Shown: positions 1 to 5,412 of the stretch, piece after piece
Layout of the letters: every line of letters starts with the position of its first letter
Numbering within the stretch: the first letter of the stretch is position 1
NCBI GenBank assembly: GCA_937910835.1
Contig: CALEMG010000483.1
Coordinates: 1 to 5,412, forward strand
Reading direction: 5' to 3'
DNA length: 5,412 nucleotides
DNA from: an uncultured Alphaproteobacteria bacterium
GTDB lineage: Bacteria > Pseudomonadota > Alphaproteobacteria > Sneathiellales > Sneathiellaceae
Notes under the pieces: model-generated
Seen by the model: the letters and a program-made list of their open reading frames with translations, nothing else
The model's database searches: none
What the model was told of the DNA's origin: nothing
Position numbers and translations under genes: made by a program

Positions 1-585
1 ATTAATATTGCCAGCGGCTCAGCGGATGGCCTTGTGGCTGGAACAGCAGGTGGAGAGCTAGATTTTTATGTCGGGCAAATAACGTCGTCACAAATGGGTC
101 TTACAGAACTGCCCATCGGACGATTTCCGGTCGCGCTGTTGTCCGGTTCACGAAGAGGTTTTATGCCGATGAAGCCTTTGCGCCTTAATGACATACCACC
201 GCTACGGTTGTTCGCCCCCTCGGCCGCCAACAGTCTGCGGCCCCGGATTGATGACGCCATCCGCCATGGTGACATTTCGGTGGAGCGCACAATTTCCATT
301 TCCAGCTTGTCCGCCGGATTGGAGTTTTTAAGTCAGACGGACTGGTCTGCAATTCTGCCTTACTGGATATGCTTGCAGGAAATGAGTAACGACCGGCTTA
401 CCATCAACCCCATTATTTCCCCCAATCTGAGCGTCGAAGTGGAGTTAATTCACGCGGCGAGCCAACCATTGTCTCGACCTGCACAAGTCCTTTACGAATA
501 TTTTCGTCAGGAACTGGAACGAACGGAGAGCGAGTGGCGTCGCATCGTCGATCCAGCCTTAAGTAAAGTTGAAGGAATGCTTTAG
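1..585 (+). CDS. LysR-type transcriptional regulator, C-terminal part (5' end outside window)
   Basis: The reading frame is open from the first base and ends at TAG (583-585), giving 194 visible residues. LysR regulators are usually about 300 residues, so roughly the first 100, including the winged helix-turn-helix, lie off the left edge. The GTG at 34 is therefore not the true start. The visible part reads as the effector-binding (LysR substrate-binding) domain: GELDFYVG early, a short-chain sequence before a basic RRGF stretch, LRLNDIPPLRLFAPS, then TDWSAILPYWICLQE and a C-terminal PLSRPAQVLYEYFRQEL helix typical of the family. These proteins bind DNA as tetramers and switch promoters on or off when a small molecule binds this domain. 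The gene is codirectional with, and immediately upstream of, the TRAP transporter genes, so it probably regulates them, though the classic divergent arrangement is absent. The ligand cannot be read from the sequence. The family call is confident; the target is inference. Confidence 0.85.
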   Translation: MNIASGSADGLVAGTAGGELDFYVGQITSSQMGLTELPIGRFPVALLSGSRRGFMPMKPLRLNDIPPLRLFAPSAANSLRPRIDDAIRHGDISVERTISISSLSAGLEFLSQTDWSAILPYWICLQEMSNDRLTINPIISPNLSVEVELIHAASQPLSRPAQVLYEYFRQELERTESEWRRIVDPALSKVEGML

Positions 586-646
586 AAGAAATAAGTATTC
601 CTGATCTATGCCCCGAACTAATCTGCTGCGTGGAGGAAACATTCCT
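573..646. repeat. Cluster of AGGAAT/ATTCCT half-sites, possible regulator operator
   Basis: Four copies of the same hexamer or its near match occur within 74 bases spanning the end of the LysR gene and the start of the leader. They are AGGAAT at 573-578, ATTCCT at 597-602, and the pair AGGAA(634-638)-ACA-TTCCT(642-646), a perfect 13-base hyphenated palindrome. Dyad sites upstream of a regulated promoter are what a dimeric regulator such as LysR would bind, and the LysR gene is next door. The motif does not fit the standard T-N11-A LysR box well, and short repeats arise by chance, so the operator role is only a suggestion. Confidence 0.25.
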
Positions 647-696
647 ACCGCTACAGTGCCGCATCGCGTCCGCCAGTTCTTTGATGATTGGGGTGA

Positions 697-727
697 TTGC
701 CAGTGCTGTGGCACGGATAAGCATAAA
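697..727 (+). promoter_or_regulatory. Weak candidate promoter / dyad upstream of dctP
   Basis: TTGCCA at 697-702 matches five of six bases of the sigma-70 -35 consensus, and CATAAA at 722-727 matches four of six of the -10 consensus, with a long 19-base spacer. A dyad TGCCA (698-702), six bases, TGGCA (709-713) overlaps the -35 element and could be an operator. The position fits a dctP promoter with a leader of about 25 bases. A second -10-like hexamer, CATAAT (736-741), lies too near the ribosome binding site and lacks a good -35. The call is speculative. Confidence 0.2.
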
Positions 728-747
728 AAATTCGTCATAATAAAGAC

Positions 748-753
748 GGGGAG
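748..753 (+). promoter_or_regulatory. Ribosome binding site fixing the dctP start at 761
   Basis: GGGGAG lies seven bases before the ATG at 761. The same frame stays open back to an ATG at 608, but that extension has no Shine-Dalgarno at proper spacing and encodes charged, Cys-rich sequence. Starting at 761 places a clean Sec signal peptide at the N-terminus, so this site decides the start. Confidence 0.75.
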
Positions 754-760
754 AAACAAA

Positions 761-1780
761 ATGACTAATTGGAAGCTGATAGGCAGCGCACTGTTAATGG
801 CGCTGATATTCTGCATTCAGTCGCCTGTAGCGGCTGTCTCCGCAGAACTTGAAATGAAGATGCAGTTTGCGTCGGCAGACGGTACGTCGTGGAATAATAT
901 GGATCGCCGTTTCGCCAAGCAGATCGAAACGATTACCGATGGTCGTGTGGAAGTGCGTTTCTTTCCACCCAATTCTGTGACGCCGTTCAAAGACTGGCTG
1001 CAGGCGACCGGCGCGGGCGTTCTGGATCTGGGCTTTGTCTGGCACCCGATCCTGTCCGGCAAGTTCCCGCAAATGGAGCTGTTCAGCTTGCCCGGCCTTT
1101 CGGCCAATCAGACCGTCGCGACGATTGTATATTGGCGGCTGCGGGAAGAGTACCCGAAAATGGGTGAGCTATTCACGCCTGAGGATAATGTTGTTAACCT
1201 CGCCACATTTGTCGCGATGGGGTCTCACCTGCATACGCGTGAACCAGTTCGCACACTCGCCGATCTCAAGGGAAAGGTAATTGGAGCACAAGATGCCGCA
1301 GGAGTGAAGGTGCTTCAGGAACTTGGCGCAAGCGCCACTGTGATGGTGGGAGCTGACGCCTATCTCGGTCTACAAAAGGGCGCAATCGACGGTGTCCTTG
1401 CAGCCTGGGGCTGGGTAAATAACTTCAAGCTCAATGAAGTCTCCGAATATCACACGCTGCTCAACCTCAATCCCGGTACCTACAGCTCGGTGATGAACAA
1501 AGATGCCTATAATAAGCTGACACCTGTCGAGCAGACCCGTCTAGCCGATATCGTTCCGTTGTATTTCCTCTACAACACAACTGACAGCGCTGCGGCAGCG
1601 ATGTCAAAAATACCGCCGGAGAATATTTTCAGCCTCAGCGCAGAAGATCGCGCGGAACTCACCACCAAAATGCAGCCGCAATGGGCTGAATGGGTGAAGA
1701 AAGCCGATGCGGTGGGTCTGCCCGGCCAGGAAATTCTGGACGAAGCCGCCCGATTGATGAAACTCTACGATCAAAACTGA
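761..1780 (+). CDS. dctP: TRAP transporter periplasmic solute-binding protein, DctP family
   Basis: This 339-residue protein captures a solute in the periplasm and hands it to the DctQM permease encoded next. A Sec signal peptide covers residues 1-28: basic K5, hydrophobic core 6-20, and a V-S-A cleavage site before E29. The mature part follows the DctP fold order: a first strand near 31-38, GRVEVRFFPP (61-70), the GVLDLGF...GKFPQMELFSLP block (86-111), TLADLKGKVIGA (165-176), the ALGA-like LQELGAS, and Y201-LGLQKGAIDG (to 211), the usual 'vY.aLq.G.vDG' motif. Length is normal for the family. Family members usually bind carboxylates through an Arg in 'LKGxKxRV'; by ungapped alignment that position is Gly175 here, so the ligand may not be a typical dicarboxylate or sialic acid. 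The gene opens a two-gene operon downstream of a LysR regulator. The in-frame upstream extension to 608 is rejected as described under the ribosome binding site. Family is certain; substrate is unknown. Confidence 0.93.
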   Translation: MTNWKLIGSALLMALIFCIQSPVAAVSAELEMKMQFASADGTSWNNMDRRFAKQIETITDGRVEVRFFPPNSVTPFKDWLQATGAGVLDLGFVWHPILSGKFPQMELFSLPGLSANQTVATIVYWRLREEYPKMGELFTPEDNVVNLATFVAMGSHLHTREPVRTLADLKGKVIGAQDAAGVKVLQELGASATVMVGADAYLGLQKGAIDGVLAAWGWVNNFKLNEVSEYHTLLNLNPGTYSSVMNKDAYNKLTPVEQTRLADIVPLYFLYNTTDSAAAAMSKIPPENIFSLSAEDRAELTTKMQPQWAEWVKKADAVGLPGQEILDEAARLMKLYDQN

Positions 1781-1800
1781 TCTTTTTGTTAGTCTATTTC

Positions 1801-1832
1801 CCGCGCTGGCGGTTCTCCGCTGGCGCGGTTTT
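1801..1832 (+). terminator. Intercistronic hairpin with T run (likely partial Rho-independent terminator)
   Basis: Left arm CCGCGCTGGCGG (1801-1812), loop TTCT (1813-1816) and right arm CCGCTGGCGCGG (1817-1828) pair over all 12 positions, ten Watson-Crick and two G-U. TTTT (1829-1832) follows at once. It starts 20 bases after the dctP stop and ends 37 bases before the dctQM start. This is the form of an intrinsic terminator. Since the permease gene needs transcription from upstream and no clear promoter is visible in the short remaining spacer, partial read-through is likely. The hairpin may also protect the 3' end of dctP mRNA. Either effect would give more binding protein than permease. Confidence 0.8.
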
Positions 1833-1869
1833 CATCTGAGTTGATCACGTCGGGGGTGCGTAGCAGGTA

Positions 1870-3801
1870 ATGGTTGATACAATGATTGGTAATCCGATAT
1901 CCGGGGGCCTGAACCTGTTTGCGAATGGGCTTCGGCGCCTGTTGGATTGGCCGGGCCGGATTTCAATTTATGTCGGTGCGGCCGCGTTGATATCCATGGT
2001 GGCTATAACAGTTGCCGATGTTGCGCTCCGCAATCTCTTTTCTCAGGTTGTGCCCGGTAGTATGGAGCTAATGGGGCTTCTGACCATTCTGGTGACACTG
2101 GCCGCCGTCGGCGTAGTGGAGATTGAACGGAACCATATTCAGGTTGACCTGTTGCTGCGTGTCATGCCGGAAGTAGTCCGCAAGCCCACGGTTGCCGGCG
2201 GGCTCATGCTGGCGTTCATGATTGTTATCGTGACATTCGCGCAGATATTGAATCAAGCGGATTACACGATCTCCAACGATATCGTAACCGGCGTTCTTGG
2301 GTTGCCGGAATGGCCGTTCATAATCGCCGCCGCCGTTTTCATGATCTTGTTCGCATTGGCCCTGTTGGCCAATCTTGCAACGGCGATCGCCGAGGTGTTT
2401 GCGCTAAAGGATATCCGCGCGAGCGGCATACTGATTTTATGGATCGGAATTACCGCTTTCATTACTTATTCCTGCTTTCAGCCAGAATGGCTACAGGAAT
2501 TGATTTCTCGTAATGTACTTGGCCTGTTGAGTATCTTGCTGTGCTTTGCGTTGATATTTCTGGGCGTGCATGTCGCGGCGGCGATGGCGGTTACTGCTTT
2601 GATTGGAATAAGCCTCTTGATCGCCCCCATCGCCAGCCTGACCAGTCTCGGAACCACAACTATCGACGTCGTCAGCGATCCGATCTGGAGCGTGGTGCCG
2701 CTCTTTACCTGGATGGGGCTGATCGTTGTGGCCTCGGGATTTGCGGAGGAACTCTACCGTTCGGCCTATCGCTGGATCGGGCATCTCCCTGGCGGACTTG
2801 CTTCTGCCAGCACTGTGGCCTGCGCGGGGCTATCGTCCATCGTCGGGGATACCTTGTCGGGTGTCTACAGCATGGGTTCCATCGCACTGCCGCAAATGCG
2901 CAGCTATGGCTATGATATGAAACTGGCGACGGCATCTGTAGCCTGTGCGGCGACCATCGGTGTTATGATACCGCCGAGCATTGCGTTCATTGTCTATGGC
3001 ATGATCACCGAGGTTTCGATCGGCAAGCTTTTTATTGCCGGTCTTCTGCCGGGTATTCTGTTCGCCGTGATCCTGATCTCGCTGATCACCATTCGCGCTG
3101 CGCTCAATCCATCTCTCGCCCCGCGCGGGGAGACGAGCAGCTGGAAGGAACGGCTGGAATCAAGCAAGAGCACCTGGCCCGTACTGCTGTTGATGCTGCT
3201 TGTTCTCGGGGGGATTTATGCAGGAATAGTAACACCGAATGAAGCCGCTGGGCTCGGCGTGTTTGGGGCTATTGTTATTGCCCTTGCAACCCGCCGGCTG
3301 GCGGTTAAGGCATTCTGGCATTCGATCACGCAAACTCTGCGCTTAACGGCCGGCATCATTATCATTTTTATGTTCGCCATGGTGTTCAGCCGCTTTATCG
3401 CCATCAGTGGTTTGACCCAGGAGCTTGCCGACCTTGTTATCGGGCTTCAACTCGGGACGTATCAGATTATAGGCGCCATACTCTTATTCTACGTCATCAT
3501 CGGGATGTTTATGAACGCCTTGCCGGCATTGGTCCTTACTGTTCCTTTGTTCTTTCCCATTGCGATGAGTGCAGGGTTCGATCCCGTATGGTTCGGTGTG
3601 CTGGTCGTGATTATGGTTGAACTGGGGGTGGTGACACCACCAATTGGCGTCAACGTCTTTGCTATTTCAGCGCTGGCCAAGGATGTGCCTATGTATGACA
3701 TTTTCCGGGGAGTTCTCCCTTTCTGGATTGCGTATCTGGTACTGATCGCACTTATTGTTCTTTTCCCCGCCATTGCGCTTTTTCTTCCGTCTCTGATGTA
3801 A
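1870..3801 (+). CDS. dctQM: TRAP transporter fused permease, DctQ-DctM (small plus large membrane subunits)
   Basis: This 643-residue inner-membrane protein joins both TRAP membrane subunits. Residues about 30-180 are the DctQ-like part with four helices (roughly 31-53, 64-85, 107-128, 148-173) and the family features VADVALRN (48-55) and EIERNHIQVDLL (84-95). A hydrophobic segment at 186-203 links it to the DctM-like part (about 215-643). That part shows SSIVGDTLSG...MGSIALPQM (322-343), IGVMIPPSIAFIVYG (363-377) with GKLFIAGLLPGIL (385-397), TPNEAAGLG (455-463), and FDPVWFGVLVVI...GVVTPPIGVNVFAIS (570-600). The two 'PP' motifs belong to the hairpins that, in this family, form the sodium and substrate sites. 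The protein would import the DctP-bound solute driven by sodium. Length fits fused SiaQM-type proteins (about 615-650). The codon before 1870 in frame is preceded by TAG at 1861, so no start lies further upstream. The ribosome binding site is poor: AGG is only two bases from ATG, and GGGGG (1852-1856) is 13 bases away. ATG at 1882 is an alternative without a better site. Confidence 0.94.
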   Translation: MVDTMIGNPISGGLNLFANGLRRLLDWPGRISIYVGAAALISMVAITVADVALRNLFSQVVPGSMELMGLLTILVTLAAVGVVEIERNHIQVDLLLRVMPEVVRKPTVAGGLMLAFMIVIVTFAQILNQADYTISNDIVTGVLGLPEWPFIIAAAVFMILFALALLANLATAIAEVFALKDIRASGILILWIGITAFITYSCFQPEWLQELISRNVLGLLSILLCFALIFLGVHVAAAMAVTALIGISLLIAPIASLTSLGTTTIDVVSDPIWSVVPLFTWMGLIVVASGFAEELYRSAYRWIGHLPGGLASASTVACAGLSSIVGDTLSGVYSMGSIALPQMRSYGYDMKLATASVACAATIGVMIPPSIAFIVYGMITEVSIGKLFIAGLLPGILFAVILISLITIRAALNPSLAPRGETSSWKERLESSKSTWPVLLLMLLVLGGIYAGIVTPNEAAGLGVFGAIVIALATRRLAVKAFWHSITQTLRLTAGIIIIFMFAMVFSRFIAISGLTQELADLVIGLQLGTYQIIGAILLFYVIIGMFMNALPALVLTVPLFFPIAMSAGFDPVWFGVLVVIMVELGVVTPPIGVNVFAISALAKDVPMYDIFRGVLPFWIAYLVLIALIVLFPAIALFLPSLM

Positions 3802-4003
3802 GGGAAATACCTGCTTTTCTCGGATCACGTCCTCCCTTGGCACGGGTTGGGGCATTGTCGGAGGAAAATGATTAGATAACAATAAAGGATGAGTGAAAGA
3901 ACCTCAGATGGCAAGCTGTCACCATTCGGCGAGGGCGGCTCTAAGGTTGCTCCACTTTTGTGATGAGTGCTTGGAGAGCTTGTCCCTAATAGTTAACGGC
4001 CTT
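3802..4003. other. Convergent intergenic gap, no gene recognised
   Basis: These 202 bases lie between the 3' ends of dctQM (+) and the hydroxylase gene (-). No convincing coding frame or RNA gene is visible. The only notable pairing is CCTCC (3831-3835) with GGAGG (about 3860-3864), a five-base stem with a long loop and no T run on the + side. A weak CTCCA/TGGAG pair lies near 3951-3976. Neither has the form of a good intrinsic terminator, so termination of both genes may depend on Rho or on collision of the converging polymerases. Confidence 0.5.
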
Positions 4004-5412
4004 TCATAAGGTATTTTTACGCCATTCATTGCTGATGTGAGAGAGCGATATTCCAGCATACGCATCATCGTCCAGAAGCTCTAAAACACGGGGCGGAGTG
4101 AGTGGTAGTTCGGAAACCGCTTTTCCCGTAGCGTTGGCGACGGCGCAGGCAATCGAAGCACCGACGTTCAGGATCGGGACTTCGCCGGCACCTTTTGTGC
4201 CTAAAGGCCCGCACGAGGGTGCTCCCTCAAATAGTTCAAAATCTATCGGCAATACATCTCCTGCGAGTGGAAGCCTGTAGGTTTCGAATCCAGTTTGGTC
4301 GAAAGCGCCGTCCGCATTTATGGTAATCTCTTCTTGCAGGGCATAGCCTAACCCTTGAACAACGCCGCCTTGTATCTGGCCATGGATGGCGCGTGGATTT
4401 AGTGCGCGCCCGACATCTTGAATAACGCGATAGGACAGAATATCAACATGTCCAGTATCCGGATCAACTGCAACTTCACAATCGTGAACGGCAAAAACAG
4501 GGATGTCTATCGCATCGATAAAATGACCTGATGCACAGCCGGGCATCGCCTTCACGCCGGGGTTGGTGAAAGCACCGCTTCCCGAAATGGGGCCAAAATC
4601 AATCTCTGCTTGCTGGGCAACTGTTTGAATGGTTGCCCCAGATCCGGGGCGGCCTTTGATTTCTATCCGCTTGTCTTTTAGGACTAAATCATCGGCCTTA
4701 GTTTGTAAAATTTGGCTGGCGACGGAAAGCAGTTTGTCTTTCACTTCGTCGCACGCCGCCATGCTTGCGGCACCAATTGATACCGTTGTGCGACCACCGC
4801 CGACGCCCAGGTCGCGGCCTGACGCGTCCGTATCGGCGGTTTTCACAATTACGTCACTCGGATGGAGGCCGAGGCTGGCAGCGACAATCTGCGGCAGTGA
4901 TTGCATCATGGTTCCGGATCCGATCTCGACGCCTGACGTTACAAGGGTCGCACTGCCATCAGCATTTAAATTGACCGTTGCCGCTGACGGTCCGACAAAA
5001 ATAAACCAAGTGCCAACCGTCGTTGCACGCCCGTAAAGTCTGCCATCAGGAAGTGTTCTTGGCGTGTCACCGACGGGGTATTTCGCTTGAATTCTATCAA
5101 GCATTGGCCTGAGAACATCTCCCTCAAAGACTTGCCCCGTAGCGCCTATATCGGCATTGCCAATAACGTTGCGGCGGCGAAATTCAATCTGATCCATAGC
5201 AATTGCGCTGCAAATTTCATCAGTATGACGTTCAAGCGCGAAGGTGTTGTAGACGCCGTTACATGCGCGAAACGCGCCGTTAGGTGGGGTGTTGGTATAG
5301 ACTGCGCGACTTGAAATGCGCACCGAGCCTAGCTTGTAGTTGCCGCCAAGTGTGTGCGCCGTCATTGTTGTAAGGAACACCTGTTCTCCGCCATAGGCGC
5401 CGCAATCCATCA
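4004..5412 (-). CDS. Xanthine dehydrogenase/aldehyde oxidase family molybdopterin-binding subunit, C-terminal part (5' end outside window)
   Basis: The minus-strand frame is open through the right edge and ends at TGA (complement of 4004-4006). From the Met at 5408-5410 there are 468 residues; that Met is an internal codon. Large subunits are usually 700-790 residues, so about 250-320, including the first cofactor loop (GGxFGxK), are missing. Visible motifs, numbered from that Met, are DCGAYGG (2-8), TPPNGAFRACNGVY (41-54) with FALERHTDEI and DQIEFRRRNVI, VEIGSG (161-166), GGGRTTVSIG (204-213), HGQIQGGVVQGLGYALQEE (343-361), and KGAGE (406-410) followed by LPLTPPRVLELL. Glu410 (4181-4183) is the catalytic base that activates the Mo-bound water in this family. 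The enzyme would hydroxylate an aldehyde or N-heterocycle using water, passing electrons to a [2Fe-2S] subunit probably encoded off the right edge. The loop AFRACNG matches neither form I CO dehydrogenase (AYxCSFR) nor form II (AYRGAGR), so CO oxidation is unlikely. The substrate is unknown. Confidence 0.9.
   Translation of the reverse strand, partial: MDCGAYGGEQVFLTTMTAHTLGGNYKLGSVRISSRAVYTNTPPNGAFRACNGVYNTFALERHTDEICSAIAMDQIEFRRRNVIGNADIGATGQVFEGDVLRPMLDRIQAKYPVGDTPRTLPDGRLYGRATTVGTWFIFVGPSAATVNLNADGSATLVTSGVEIGSGTMMQSLPQIVAASLGLHPSDVIVKTADTDASGRDLGVGGGRTTVSIGAASMAACDEVKDKLLSVASQILQTKADDLVLKDKRIEIKGRPGSGATIQTVAQQAEIDFGPISGSGAFTNPGVKAMPGCASGHFIDAIDIPVFAVHDCEVAVDPDTGHVDILSYRVIQDVGRALNPRAIHGQIQGGVVQGLGYALQEEITINADGAFDQTGFETYRLPLAGDVLPIDFELFEGAPSCGPLGTKGAGEVPILNVGASIACAVANATGKAVSELPLTPPRVLELLDDDAYAGISLSHISNEWRKNTL

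Noticed and set aside
608..760. In-frame N-terminal extension of dctP from the ATG at 608.
   Set aside because: There is no ribosome binding site at proper spacing, the encoded residues are unlike the family, and it would bury the signal peptide. The start at 761 has a good site and a clean Sec signal.
2491..2784. Minus-strand and alternate-frame open frames within dctQM, dctP and the hydroxylase (for example 2491-2784, 3489-3773, 4629-5036).
   Set aside because: They overlap well-supported genes in full, show no recognisable family sequence, and look like shadows of the true reading frames.
3627..3641. Perfect palindrome GGTGGTG-A-CACCACC.
   Set aside because: It encodes the conserved V-V-T-P-P motif of DctM, so protein constraint explains it.
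3831..3864. Hairpin CCTCC...GGAGG in the convergent gap as a bidirectional terminator.
   Set aside because: It has only five base pairs, a loop of over 20 bases, and no T run on the + side.
4615..4650. Two overlapping hairpins, GGGCAAC (4615-4621) with GTTGCCC (4632-4638), and GCCCC (4635-4639) with GGGGC (4646-4650), which exclude each other.
   Set aside because: They lie deep within the hydroxylase coding sequence, have no T run or reading-frame effect, and are likely chance in GC-rich codons.
5239..5290. Carbon monoxide dehydrogenase large subunit (CoxL) as the identity of the minus-strand gene.
   Set aside because: The active-site loop is AFRACNG, not AYxCSFR (form I) or AYRGAGR (form II).

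Overview
This window looks like ordinary chromosomal DNA from a Gram-negative bacterium, most likely an alphaproteobacterium. That placement is tentative. It rests on moderate GC content, a Sec signal peptide on a periplasmic binding protein, and the gene content: a tripartite TRAP transporter, a LysR regulator and a molybdenum hydroxylase. There is no rRNA, tRNA, CRISPR, insertion sequence or phage signature.

Layout, left to right. Bases 1-585 (+) hold the C-terminal two thirds of a LysR-type transcriptional regulator whose DNA-binding N-terminus lies off the left edge. A 175-base non-coding leader (586-760) follows, with several short inverted repeats that could be operator sites. It leads into a two-gene TRAP operon on the same strand. 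The first gene is a periplasmic DctP-type solute-binding protein (761-1780). The second, after an 89-base spacer, is a single fused DctQM membrane permease (1870-3801). The spacer contains a strong hairpin followed by a short T run (1801-1832), a likely partial terminator. A 202-base convergent gap (3802-4003) separates this operon from the 3' part of a molybdopterin-binding xanthine dehydrogenase/aldehyde oxidase family large subunit on the minus strand (4004 to beyond the right edge).

How the genes work together. DctP would capture a solute in the periplasm and deliver it to DctQM, which imports it with a sodium gradient. The adjacent LysR protein is the obvious candidate regulator. The hydroxylase belongs to a different, convergent transcription unit. 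It could oxidise the imported compound or a derivative, but only proximity supports that link.

I see no evidence for a wholly new system. The points most worth a second look are these: the binding protein lacks the arginine that normally clamps a carboxylate in TRAP binding proteins; a hairpin terminator lies between the binding-protein and permease genes; and the hydroxylase has an unusual active-site loop (AFRACNG) plus a Ser where the cofactor-contacting Gln of the GQG motif usually sits.
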